DNA from: Zeugodacus cucurbitae
Taxonomy: Eukaryota > Arthropoda > Insecta > Diptera > Tephritidae
DNA: 64,000 bases
Direction of reading: 5' to 3'
NCBI RefSeq assembly: GCF_028554725.1
Contig: NC_071671.1
Span: 59,721,501-59,785,500, forward strand
Positions 49,661 through 60,800 of this stretch are shown in pieces. Positions within the stretch are counted from its first letter, which is position 1, and every line of letters begins with the position of its first letter. Below the pieces are notes generated by a model. The model worked only from the letters and a program-made list of their open reading frames with translations, was not told where the DNA came from and did not search any database. The position numbers and the translations under genes are program-made.

Positions 49661-51321
49661 ATTACTTTTTGCCAACACTGTTAATTTGTATATTCATATA
49701 TACAAATTCAATTTATTATCTTAATACAATATTTCACCTGTCCGTATGGACAGCAGTGCAGTCACTTATTTCCAGCAGCTGCTGCTGCAACAGCAGGCGT
49801 CAATGCAGTCATTTATTAATTAATTATGTCATCTAATACAACGGCATTGTCAGGCAATTAGATTTAGTTAAACTTGATTGAATAGTTGGCAAACGAAGTG
49901 TTGACAGGAAGTTTGCTGCGCTAACAATATGAGTATGACACACCAGCTACATACTTAATTTAATTATAATTAAACTCTCTGACAATTTATTCTAAGAATT
50001 CAGTAATATCTAAGATTATGCTAAATCAAATTCCAAGCACTTTTGGAGTTATTTAAATATATCTACTCAACAGCGCTACCTATCGGCCAAATGCTTTTAA
50101 GTAAGCTCACATGTCATAATGCTGTCAGATTGATCGAACTTCAAAAAAGAGTTTTTTTTTTTAAGATCGGGGAAACTCTATAAATGTATTTGAAGATTGA
50201 AAACAACCTGCTACGAAAATTTTGACTCGGAAGAGCTTTAAACTCTCCGTCGAAAAATCGCTGTTAGTGCCTGTCACTCAAAATTTTATTATCTAATTTA
50301 ATAAAGACATTATTTTCATCTAATTAGGAAAGTGGTGGTTCCAAATGCCAGAAATTACACCTTCTTTACACTATAACTGTACCCTCGAAGCTTTCTCAGT
50401 TTCAACGTTAAATTTGCAACAGTGTACAAGCTCAAGTGCCGCAAATGTAACGCTATAATCATACTTGAATTTACTTAATGTAAATATATATAAGACGCCA
50501 AATGCCACTTGCAACACAACACATACACACAAATATAATAAAAGTGTAGAGTCGTCAGAAGAAAAGTGAATACTTTGTAGAAATTGGCGAGACCGCCGCC
50601 ATTATAGACATAGTATAGAGAGAGAAGAGCAAACAACTAGCAAGCCATACCAACAGCTGTTGGCAGTAAGCAAAGCAACTCTGCGCTGCAATTACAACAA
50701 ATATCTAGTTACGCTGCCGTGTCTAATTAGTTTGCGGTGGCAGCGAGTTGTCTGTGCCGCACTTAATTTTATTACACTTTCGTCGAATGTGAACGAAAAA
50801 GCAACACAACAAAACACGCGACTATAAATGAGAAAAAAAAAAAATGCAATGAAATGTAGGTAGTTAGAACTGTCAGAGAAAGGCAAAGCAACGGGCGCCA
50901 TGTTGCAAGTAAAGTTGCAAATTGCAGTTTTTTATGGGGTGTGCTGAGTGTAGGGGGAGTCAATTGGGGCTGACAGGATTGTATTTGTATTGTAGTCTAT
51001 GTGAGATTCTAGAAAAATGTTCTCTGTTCTCTCTTCAAAACATATTTTGGGTTCCCTTCGTCTTCTGTTTCCCGGTTGAGGATGGGGTGGTCGAAGTTCT
51101 TATTGAAATAATGAAATTATACAGATTAGTCCCGATTTCCGAGATGAGACTCTCTTTAAAATTAGTTCATTGTTTTCGGGGACTGATGATGTCTATCGGT
51201 TTTTGGTATCACAAGACTTTTATGAAATGCTCTGAGCTCAAACTTCGATTTTCAACCCGGAAAATTATATGTTAAGATAATCTCTCGCACAATGTTCAGA
51301 TCTGACGAGATTTTTCTGGAG
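49661..51321. other. Non-coding stretch
   Basis: No supported gene. The 117-codon ORF at 50922-51275 directly upstream of the LINE shows no domain I recognise. It is separated from the LINE by its target duplication, so it is not part of that element. Confidence 0.45.
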
Positions 51322-51334
51322 ATATTCTGGTCCA

Positions 51335-53170
51335 AAAGAAAGAGGCCGAAATGCGTGAGTATGAAAAGCTTGAAAAGCTGGCCGACATGGGTAATGCTCG
51401 AAAATTTTATGAAAAGATGAGGCGATTAACAGAAGGTTTCAAGACCGGAGCATTATCATGTAGGGACCGAGAAGGTAATCTGGTAACGGATGTCCAGAGC
51501 ACACTGGGATTATGGAGGGAACACTTCTCCGACCTGCTCAATGGCAGTGAAAGTACAACACCAGGAGATGGCGAACCCGATTCCCCAATCGATGACGATG
51601 GAATAGATGTTCCATTACCCGACCATGAAGAAATTCGAATAGCAATTACCCGCTTGAAGAACAACAAAGCGGCGGGGGCCGATGGATTACCGGCCGAGCT
51701 ATTCAAATACGGCGGCGAAGAACTGATAAGGTGCATGCATCAGCTTCTTTGTAGAATATGGTCGGAAGAAAGCATGCCTGACGATTGGAATCTTAGTGTG
51801 CTCTGCCCAATCCATAAGAAGGGAGACCCCACAATCTGCGCCAACTACCGTGGTATAAGTCTCCTCAATATCGCATATAAGGTTTTGTCGAGCGTATTGT
51901 GTGAAAGACTAAAGCCCACCGTCAACGAACTGATTGGACCTTATCAGTGTGGCTTTAGACCTGGAAAATCTACAATGGACCAGATATTCACCATGCGCCA
52001 AATCTTGGAAAAGACCCGAGAGAGAAGAATCGATACCCACCATCTTTTTATCGATTTTAAAGCTGCTTTCGATAGCACGAAAAGGAGCTGCCTTTATGCC
52101 GCGATGTCTGAATTTGGTATCCCTGCAAAACTAATACGGCTATGTAAGCTGACGTTGAGCAACACCAAAAGCTCCGTCAGGATCAGGAAGGACCTCTCCG
52201 AGCCGTTCGATACCAAACGAGGCTTCAGACAGGGTGACTCACTATCGTGCGACTTCTTCAATCTATTGCTGGAAAAAATAATACGAGCTGCAGAACTAAA
52301 TAGAGAGGGTACAATCTTCTACAAGAGTGTACAGCTCCTGGCGTATGCCGATGATATTGATATCATCGGAAGCAACAACCGCGCCGTTTGTTCTGCGTTT
52401 TCCAGACTAGATAAAGAAGCGAAGCGTATGGGTCTGGTGGTGAATGAGGACAAGACGAAATATCTCCTGTCATCAAACAAACAGTCAGCGCACTCGCGTC
52501 TTGGCTCCCACGTCACTGTTGACAGTCATAACTTTGAAGTTGTAGATAATTTCGTTTATCTGGGAACCAGCATTAACAACACCAACAATGTCAGCCTTGA
52601 AATCCAACGCAGAATCACTCTTGCCAACAGGTGCTACTTTGGACTGAGTAGGCAATTGAAAAGTAAAGTCCTCTCTCGACGAACCAAAATCAAACTCTAT
52701 AAGTCGCTCATTATTCCCGTCCTGATGTATGGCGCTGAAGCGTGGACGATGACAACATCCGATGAGACGACTCTTGGAGTTTTCGAGAGAAAGGTTTTGC
52801 GCAAGATTTATGGTCCTCTAAACATTGGCAACGGCGAATACCGCAGACGATGGAACGATGAGCTGTACGATTTATACGACGACATTGACATAGTTCAGCG
52901 AATAAAAAGACAGCGGCTACGCTGGCAAGGTCATGTTGTACGGATGGAAGAAAACACTCCAGCTCTGAAAGTATTCGATGCAGTACCCGCTGGAGGAAGC
53001 CGCGGAAGAGGACGACCTCCACTCCGGTGGAAAGACCAAGTGCAAAGTGACCTGGCTTCACTTGGTGTTTCCAGTTGGCGCCAAAAAGCAAAAAGGAGGA
53101 ATGAGTGGCGCGCTCTGGTGGATTCGGCTATAATCGCTTAAAGCGGTTCCTACGCCAAATATATATATAT
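51335..53170 (+). mobile_element. 5'-truncated RTE-like LINE with 13-bp target duplication
   Basis: The direct repeat ATATTCTGGTCCA flanks the element at 51322-51334 and 53171-53183. The first two bases could also belong to the AT-rich tail. Inside lie a reverse transcriptase ORF, a very short 3' end (AGCGGTTCCTACGCCA) and an (AT)n tail. No polyA tail and no RNase H domain are present, as in RTE-clade elements. The N-terminal endonuclease region is missing, so this is a typical 5'-truncated insertion. The intact ORF and clear target duplication suggest it is young. Three other minus-strand fragments of the family occur at 6424, 10209 and 43365. Confidence 0.9.
51351..53141 (+). CDS. Reverse transcriptase ORF of the RTE-like LINE (endonuclease missing)
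   Basis: A 596-codon ORF with no stops or frameshifts. It would copy the element's RNA into DNA at a nicked target. RT blocks in order, by residue: NNKAAGADGLPAELF 104-118; NYRGISLLN 165-173; GFRPGKSTMDQ 201-211; motif A FIDFKAAFD 233-241 (catalytic Asp 235); motif B RGFRQGDSLS 290-299; motif C YADD 332-335; VNEDKTKYL 364-372; NFVYLGTSIN 400-409. The C-terminal part holds YKSLIIPVLMYGAEAW 450-465 and a basic RLRWQGHV segment near 522-529. The catalytic aspartates are intact. The annotated ATG (MREYEK) is simply the first Met inside a longer ancestral ORF that once began with an endonuclease domain, so it is probably not a natural start. No host promoter is evident. Confidence 0.9.
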   Translation: MREYEKLEKLADMGNARKFYEKMRRLTEGFKTGALSCRDREGNLVTDVQSTLGLWREHFSDLLNGSESTTPGDGEPDSPIDDDGIDVPLPDHEEIRIAITRLKNNKAAGADGLPAELFKYGGEELIRCMHQLLCRIWSEESMPDDWNLSVLCPIHKKGDPTICANYRGISLLNIAYKVLSSVLCERLKPTVNELIGPYQCGFRPGKSTMDQIFTMRQILEKTRERRIDTHHLFIDFKAAFDSTKRSCLYAAMSEFGIPAKLIRLCKLTLSNTKSSVRIRKDLSEPFDTKRGFRQGDSLSCDFFNLLLEKIIRAAELNREGTIFYKSVQLLAYADDIDIIGSNNRAVCSAFSRLDKEAKRMGLVVNEDKTKYLLSSNKQSAHSRLGSHVTVDSHNFEVVDNFVYLGTSINNTNNVSLEIQRRITLANRCYFGLSRQLKSKVLSRRTKIKLYKSLIIPVLMYGAEAWTMTTSDETTLGVFERKVLRKIYGPLNIGNGEYRRRWNDELYDLYDDIDIVQRIKRQRLRWQGHVVRMEENTPALKVFDAVPAGGSRGRGRPPLRWKDQVQSDLASLGVSSWRQKAKRRNEWRALVDSAIIA

Positions 53171-53183
53171 ATATTCTGGTCCA

Positions 53184-53806
53184 CAACCAGAGTTCACTCC
53201 ACTCAAGTCAAATTTAGGACCATTTCAGAGTATAACCTCCGAAGCTTCGCAAAGTCTGCCATAGATCCACCCCTACTGCTACACCCTTTTATATTACATT
53301 TACTTCTCCTTGTAGTACTTTCCATTTCCACTCTATGGCTTACAACTTACAACCCTTGCTAGTTTTCAACTCAATTACTTACAATTTGTATTTATTTGTT
53401 AGTCTTTATATTCCCGTTACTTTTGCGATCTTCCTTTTTTTAATTCTCTTTCGAGTGTTACAAATTGCTGTAAATTGAATGAAAAAGTAACCTTCGTGCA
53501 ACTTCAGACTTCAGTTACACGTATACTGTATCTGCAGCCGCGTGCACAAAAGATTGCAAAGCTCAGTGGTTGGCTAAGTCCAGCTTTCGACTCTCGCGAC
53601 TACTTATATTGCTTTCGCTTTTCACAAGCACTTCAGCAGCAAATTGAGGGGAAAATTGTTGTTTAGTATTTAAATGTTATAGAAAATGTGCTCGATGCGA
53701 ATGTACTTGCTTAATTTGCGCTGAATGAAAGTCGGTGAATGCAAGTGATACCAGATTATCCTTGCTTGTATTTTAGTATTTATTTAACTGTTTACACAAT
53801 TCATTA
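53184..53806. other. Non-coding stretch
   Basis: No gene seen; two short ORFs (53105-53362 and 53475-53666) lack recognisable domains. Confidence 0.45.
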
Positions 53807-53842
53807 ATTTTTGCTCTTTTCTCTATTTATTTACAGGTAAGC
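53807..53842 (+). other. Candidate recursive splice site 3
   Basis: A long pyrimidine-rich tract (about 53808-53834) ends in CAG at 53834-53836 fused to GTAAGC at 53837-53842, the best 5' splice match of the three. A TTAAT branch-point candidate lies at 53804-53808, about 28 nt before the AG. It is on the same strand as sites 1 and 2 and 19.6 kb downstream of site 2. Confidence 0.45.
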
Positions 53843-54280
53843 AATGATTTTATTCTGCTGGGATTTGATTTCGACTCGAAATGAGTGCGTCAAGTGAGTG
53901 AAAGTTAATTTATGATATTTGTAGGGCCATTTGTGGGGATTAATAAAGGCAATTGTAAGAATTACAATTGTTTAATACTACCGTTATATTTTTTAATAAA
54001 AAATCTACATGTATAAATTTGAGTAAATATTAAATTTGAGTGAAATTGAGTTGACATAAATTTATGCTCTTATTCACACTTAGGCTGTCATGAATTGAAA
54101 GGTATATTTCACTAACTTACTGTTATAAACTCAATCATCCAGCATTCGTTAAACAATATCACTCAATATTTGACTCAATAGTTATATCAGTTCAAATCAA
54201 ATTTAAAATGGAAATTTATTTAATTTTTCTCACTCAAATGAGTTTTTAATGTACTCCATACCATGTGTGGGTTCATCCGA
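53843..54280. other. AT-rich non-coding stretch
   Basis: No gene seen; ACTCAATA/ACTCAAAT-type words recur loosely at 54130-54250. Confidence 0.5.
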
Positions 54281-54320
54281 TCAAATCAGGAATTCACAAA
54301 TCAAATCAGGAATTCACGTT
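54281..54320. repeat. 20-bp tandem duplication
   Basis: TCAAATCAGGAATTCAC occurs at 54281 and again at 54301, a 20-bp period with two copies. Confidence 0.9.
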
Positions 54321-55125
54321 TCCAATAAATTTTTATTTGCCACATCCATTATCTACTCTCACAATGCTGGTATGAAGTTTAGTTGCATTCTAATACACAT
54401 AAAAAATATTTGTTTGCATTCATAAGCTCGCCTGTGGCAATTTTTGCATTCCTAGTCTTGATATGTGTACGTGGTTTCGCACTTTTCTCACACTTTGTAT
54501 TTTGACATGCTGAATAGGCTCACCCATAAACGCATCAACCATCTCTTAATGCCATAAATTGTTCACAAATGTTTTTTATGTTCCGCCGCCTGAGCGTATG
54601 CAACAAAAATACAGACTATATCAACATGCTATACCATTATGCGCTCAAGATTTTTGTTGCAACTTCTTACTCAAGTACAGTTGCCTGCCATGACTTTCAT
54701 ATTTGATTTAGTGCCAACAACTAGAGATGTGGCACGTGGTTCGCTGCTCAACTGATTGCGAAAAATGTGCCGTTGAGTGGAAAATTTAATGGTCTCTTTA
54801 GGCCATTAATATAGCTCTTAATGCAAAATGGATATTTTTAAGCGAATTTTGAATATTTTACATAGTCAATTCGAAATAACTATATATATATACTGACTGA
54901 AAATCAACTTTATAATTAACCGTTAACCTGTATTCGACATTGTGATTACAATTAATTTTTTCATTAAAATTAGTACTATCTAATATTTCAATCTTAAAAA
55001 TATTTATACTTAAAGATTAATTAGAATTATGACCCGGATTACCAGCACCATTGCTTTATAATTACGCTTAATTATTTTAAGTATTAAATTACAATTTATG
55101 CCAGTATTTCTACATATATCCATTA
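54321..55125. other. AT-rich non-coding stretch
   Basis: No gene or distinct repeat seen. Confidence 0.5.
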
Positions 55126-55206
55126 CTTTTTCATTACCAATACCCTTACAATTACAATTATTGATACTTTTCATTACCAATACCCTTACAATTACAATTA
55201 TTGATA
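55126..55206. repeat. 40-bp tandem duplication, two copies
   Basis: CATTACCAATACCCTTACAA starts at 55132 and 55172, both followed by TTACAATTATTGATACTTTT. The copies are almost identical, so the duplication is recent. The unit is built from the same CATTACC words as the tract 230 bp downstream. Confidence 0.92.
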
Positions 55207-55435
55207 CTTTTCAGTTTTGTTCGTTAACTTAACATTTTGAGAAAATATAATCTCAATTACTACCATTCTTTCCATATCCTTGCAAGAGAACAGTGACCAA
55301 TAATTATAACTTCCACTTCCATAATATAATCGACGTATCACAATTTAATTAATGTTATATGTAATTTATAACTTTCATTACCCAGCCTCACTTATTTTGA
55401 GTTAAATATATATTTGAACAGTACTATAATTTATG

Positions 55436-55665
55436 AATAGGTTTAACACTACCAAATCTTTTATCATTACAATTACCAGTATCATTACCATTACCAATAC
55501 CATTACCAGTACCAGTACTATTATCATAACTAATCGAAATTAAATTACCAGTAAAATTACCATTACCTTTACCATTACCAGTACCATTACCTTTACGAAT
55601 ACCATTATCAATACCATTACCAATATCATTATCAAGTAAGATTGCAAATACCATTACCACCCCTA
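55436..55665. repeat. Degenerate CATTAC hexamer tract
   Basis: About 230 bp dominated by ACCATT, ACCAGT and ACCAAT hexamers (CATTACCATTACC, ACCAGTACCAGTAC). The minus-strand ORF it creates (Gly-Asn-rich) is a repeat artefact. Confidence 0.85.
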
Positions 55666-57124
55666 ATATAACTAGAATTTACCATTACATATTACTCAGC
55701 AAGCCACAAATCGATTAACCTCCAACAGCTGTTGATCAAATGCACATTACAAGCTAATACTCTTGACATGTAATGTTTCTGATACAAATATGACAGAATA
55801 AAATTCAACAAAGTTCACCAACACGCATTAAGCGCGGCAACTTGCAACACAAAGCCAATAACAAAATGTGTCGCAAATGTTGCAAGCCAAAAACGAAATA
55901 ATCGCACCAAATGTTGTTGTTGCATTTATAAATGCGGAAAACTTTCCAACACACTCTCACACGTGCATGCATATGAGACGAGATACAGCATCGTTGTTGC
56001 TATCGTGTTGGTGATGTGCAAAATGTTGCACATTATTTGCTCATTTTGATATTTGCCGTGGCAATAGTAACGAACCGACTAAAATATTGTTGTTGCAACA
56101 AAGCTGCCGAAATGCAACCAAAACTTTAAATATACCTTATATGTATGTGTCTGTGTGGCAAGTAATGTTGCAACAGCTGCATGCATCACGTTCCAAGCTG
56201 AAGTTCTATTTGGTTTCCCACTCTCGCTTCAGACACGTCTCTCGTCTACTAACTACCCATACATCCCATCCTCCACCGCGTATTCTTCGTTGCCACATCA
56301 GTATATACTCGTATACATACATGTGTGCCGCCATTGTTGCACTGAATTTTAGTTGGAAAATTGTATTTCACCAGCAGCGTGCTCGCGTTTTGTTGTTCGC
56401 CAAACTGATGCTGATACACCAATGTCGTTTTTATTACTATACCATTGTTGTTGTTACTATTTTTGTTGTTGTTATTGCTAGTGTTGTTGTTATCTATCTT
56501 ACATATTTATTGTTGCTATGTTCCACTAATCTACTAATGTCAGTGCAATGGGAACAAATTGTGGCACTAACAATCGAGGTCACATAGCAAAAGCATAGAT
56601 GCAAAAGCACCGGAAGCATTTGGAAGGAAACGAGGCACAAAAAGTCAAGTCAAGTCAAGCCAAAGCCCAGCACACGCTAAGCACCCATACATATAGAGAA
56701 TGTAGTAAAGTCGCACATAAAGCATGACAGCGCATTCTTTCTTTTCACGAACTACAAAACAGCGCGTCTGCCAGGCCAAGATTTACGAGCTCACAATGCT
56801 TGCGGTATATTTCGTTGGGCGAGTGTGAGTGTGTATGGGTGAATTATGTGTGGATCCCTATATGTATCTCTTTAGTTAGACGAGTGTGAGGGCGTTTGTT
56901 TACAACTGTTCAGTACGTGACGCTGCTAAATGTCATATGTTGTCAATTTGTATATTGAAAGCTGAAACTTAATGTTATGTGGCCAAAGTGCCGAAAGCTC
57001 ACTCACAGACTGAGAGAATGATTCGCAGATTGATGTTCGTTAAATGCAAGTCAAGCTTGTGACTTGAGGAAGAAATTGTGTTTAACAGAAGATCGGGAAG
57101 TTAATATACTACAGCAATACTTCT
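55666..57124. other. Non-coding stretch
   Basis: No supported gene. The 166-codon ORF at 56087-56587 starts with TTG rather than ATG in this reading, has a Val/Ile-rich end made by a GTT tract, and shows no domain. Confidence 0.5.
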
Positions 57125-57265
57125 TTCTGTGATATCATTACATTTAATGTAATTGTTTTGGTAATGGTACTGTTATTTATAAATACCTGTAATGATAATA
57201 ATAACTATTTTGTATATAGTAGTAAAAGTAATAGTAATGGTAATGGTATTGTTAAAAGTAATGAT
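57125..57265. repeat. Degenerate GTAATG tract, inverted relative to the CATTAC tract
   Basis: AGTAATAGTAATGGTAATGG near 57228, plus GGTAATGGTACTG near 57160 and GTAATGATAATAATAA near 57189, are built from the reverse complement of the CATTAC words at 55436-55665. Confidence 0.7.
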
Positions 57266-57568
57266 TACTTATATTGATGTTAGTTGATATGAAATAAGAG
57301 TAATACAATTTATATCGATGTATAAGGAATTTCAGCAATCTATTATAACCGCTGTATATCTCAACCAACATGTTCTCTCAATGAAAATAAAATGTTTCAC
57401 TTCCTGAATAATCGCTATGAGAGGGCCCAAACTGACTTCATATACTCACTATTACCAAAATCTTTCGCAAATATTTTATACTTTTTATTCGGTTAACGAA
57501 TATCCAGAATAAAGAAAATAATAATATTGGTAAATACATTGGATCGCACGTGGTCTCTCTCAATGTAA
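57266..57568. other. AT-rich non-coding stretch
   Basis: No gene seen. Confidence 0.5.
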
Positions 57569-57872
57569 ACAAGTCTGACATCTCAAGTTAATATCGGCCC
57601 AATTTGTAAACAAACATTTGGCGGAGGTGAATGAACTTTGATAGGGGTTTGTTTACACTTTGGTCGGAATCGATGACCTTTGACAGGGGTTTGTTTACAT
57701 TTTCGGTCGAGGTCAATGACCTTTGACAGTGATTTGTTTACATTTGGGTCGGGATCAATGACCTTTAACAGGGATTTGTTTACATTTTAGGCCGTGGTTA
57801 ATGACATTTCAAAAGGGGTTTGTTTATATTTTGAACTAAGGTCAATGAGCTTTGAGCGGGGTGTTGTTTAAA
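57569..57872. repeat. 43-bp tandem array with forkhead-like and nuclear-receptor-like motifs
   Basis: TTTGTTTA-type blocks start at 57648, 57690, 57733, 57775, 57819 and (degraded) 57863, spaced 42, 43, 42, 44 and 44 bp. TTGTTTAC is exact in the first four. Two reverse-orientation copies (GTAAACAA) lie just upstream at 57574 and 57606, giving six exact forkhead/FOXO-type octamers in about 210 bp. Between them, TGACCTTTGACA (57673 and 57716), TGACCTTTAACA (57759) and weaker versions reproduce AGGTCA-type nuclear-receptor half-sites, close to a DR1 layout. The units decay to the right. It may be an enhancer-like minisatellite or a repeat with no function. Confidence 0.85.
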
Positions 57873-60800
57873 GAGTTACGAAAGATCAAATTTGTTAGAT
57901 TTTGAGGGGTCACGTTAGGTAAGTTTTGCTTAAATTATAATGATTTTTATGGACTTTCGTGATGTCAGCTTTGTTTATATTTTGTAGAGTCACGTGATGT
58001 CAGGTTAGTCTACATCTTATGGGTTCATGTGAAATACGTTTTTGTAGACTTTGGTGTATAATTTTAATATTCACGAGGGGTCAGATCTGATTCAGAAGAA
58101 CTATTTTCCCTTTCATCTTTGCAAACGCACAACTATTTTAATTTAGTGAAACTTAATCTAAGAAAAATTGCTAAAATGCAAAGTTTCGCTAACTTCTGCA
58201 AAGGTTATCATAATTATTACGAAGAAAGCCAAATTTATGCATTATCGCTGTAAACTTTTGGGCGCTTAAATATACCTTAAATAAGTTTAATTGTAAATTA
58301 TCAACATAAATTTAGGCTTAGTACACATTTCTTAATCTATAAATTAAGTTTTTGGAGCATTGATTTACAATGCGCCTTAAGGTATGCTTTTATTCATGTA
58401 TGTTGTGCTGATTTCTTTGGTATTACAGATTATTTTAAACTTGACTAAGTTTATTGAACACTTTTTGTTATCTAGATATGTCTGAAATTTTGGGTTAAAG
58501 TAAGCAAAAAATCTCTGTATGCACAACACTTTCCCAGCATGCCTTTTATTGTTGTTATTCCAGAAGGAAAAACTTACAAACACACACATGTTCTGCCAAA
58601 TATAAGTATAACCTTATATGTGTGGCTCATATTTTCGTTTTTTTTTTATTTTTTCCATGACATTATTCAATTTCTCGCCTTTGATTTGACTGCTGAAAAT
58701 ATAAAAAAAAAATTTTAGATGAATTCGGCTTTGGCATTTTCATAAAAAAAATAAAATATTTGCCTATTTTTCGCACCAAATTTTTATGTTCTATTTATCA
58801 TGCCACATATGCTACTTTTTATTGCAGGCTGTAAAACTGTATATATTTATATGCCGATTGTGACAATATCTAAAAAAAAGAAAACATTTGTCTTCCGCTG
58901 TGTTATTTAACTGTAATTGTAACGGCAACCGCTCAACAAGCGTAACATTTTGACAGTTTTTTTCATTTGCGACAATGCAATTCTGCTGATTCTTTTCGCA
59001 AGCTGTTGACATTTATTTATTCTTTGTAGCATATTCGCGATTTGTCGCATTTTTCATGTTGCAAAAAACACTGTGCAACAAAATTTTTTATTATAATTTT
59101 TTACAGAAAAGGCTTCGAAAAGTTATTTTTATTTTTTTAGAATTTTTTTTTATTATTTATATATTTTATTTTTATTACTTTTTTGTATTCTTCATTTATT
59201 TTAACATTTATATTTTCGACACTCCATTTCAATATCCTGTTGTTACTATATATGAAAAGCGGCGCTTTATCTCTTGCCACACTTTTACTTCACAAATAAA
59301 AATTGCAATAAACTCATCCATAGTGTATAATCGATACGGATGTTAACGCTTGTTTGCAATGCTGGATGTGTGCACATTTTATAGTTTGTGTTTTCGTATG
59401 CAAAAAGTGAAAAAAACAGAAAGTATAAAATATAATAATGGTCAGGGGATATGTGATTTAATGATTTTGTTATTTGTTGCATGTGACCTTTTGTTCACAG
59501 TGATCGGAATAAAATGAAAAATAATATTTTTTTTTCTAAAAAAATGCATTTGATTTTGTGAGTTAGAAGTTAGAAATTTGAATGACACAGTAAAACACTA
59601 GCTACTGACTATTTAAAAATGTCATCATATGAATCACCCTCTAAAAATACAGCTCAGCATATAAATATATTCAACTACCATCATAGAGCAACAATATGTG
59701 TTCTCAAACAACCATAAAAGCTTATTTTAGCTACCGTCAACTCCTACTCAACATGTGTTAACCCCAATCGACTGCTTAGACACTTCATTAACACCAACAC
59801 CAACAACACAGCAGCACATTTAATTTATTTTTATAACACCCTCCAGCCAGTAGTATGCTGACGGCACATGTTTGCTTTTGCTATTTTTAACGTACAGTTT
59901 ACTGTATGGGCTATGAATTTTTATGCATCAAGTTGTATGTAAAATTAATTTTCATGTGTAAGCTCGTGCAATAAAGAGTTTACAAAAAGTTGTAGCATAT
60001 ATGTAGGCGTTCTGAACAAAGTGTTTTACTTCAAATGTATGTGTGTGTCAGTTTACAGATTTTGCTAACAAATTCGGTAGGCTTTTAAGTGCGCTCATTA
60101 TCATAACCATAAAAAAAAGTTATTACACACAAAACTACCGTTGTAATCGTTTTTTGCTCGGAGGTCGTGGGTGAGACCATGCATGGGTGTCACGTTGAAT
60201 CGACAAATTAAAAAAAAAGCTCATTACACTATGTCATGAATTTTATTAAGTGGTATTACATGGTTGAAACACATATTTGTTGACTTTTGCTCGATGATTG
60301 GTGAAAAAGGATTAAATATTTGTGTAATAAAGACCACTTTGTTTACCAATTGCGGTTTTATATGGAAATGATATGAAAAATATTTGCTTGAACTTACTAT
60401 TTTGAATATCATAGATATTAGTTAGTGTTGAAAAAGCTCCAAAAAAGCTCTTAGAAAGCTTATTACTTAAGCTTTAAGTTTTATAACACCAATTTGCATC
60501 ATATATCTTGGTTAGGAGGGTGATGGGTTTTTCAATGTCATATCTAGAGCCTTTTTTAATTGTATTGTTGTAAATTGCGGTCTTAATTTGTATTCATAGT
60601 TGGTTCTTTAGCCAGTCATAAATGATTTTGGTTCGTACTTGATGTGTTTGATTTATTCCGTTTATTATATTACTATTATTAACATTTATTCTTCTATCTG
60701 AAGCCTGATAATCGCTTAGTTAGAAGTAAACATTAAGAATAGATAGTCCACCTACAGTTTCTATTGCATACCTTTAGGCGATCTGCGATTTTTTCGAAGT

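Noticed and set aside
51407..53091. Minus-strand and alternative-frame ORFs of 65-126 codons within the LINE
   Set aside because: They overlap the intact reverse transcriptase ORF and show no domain; they are shadows of it.
56087..56587. 166-codon plus-strand ORF
   Set aside because: It starts at TTG in this reading, has a low-complexity Val/Ile tail from a GTT tract, and no recognisable motif.
57569..57872. CRISPR-like regular repeats
   Set aside because: The host is a eukaryote, the whole 43-bp unit repeats and diverges, and there are no unique spacers between constant repeats.
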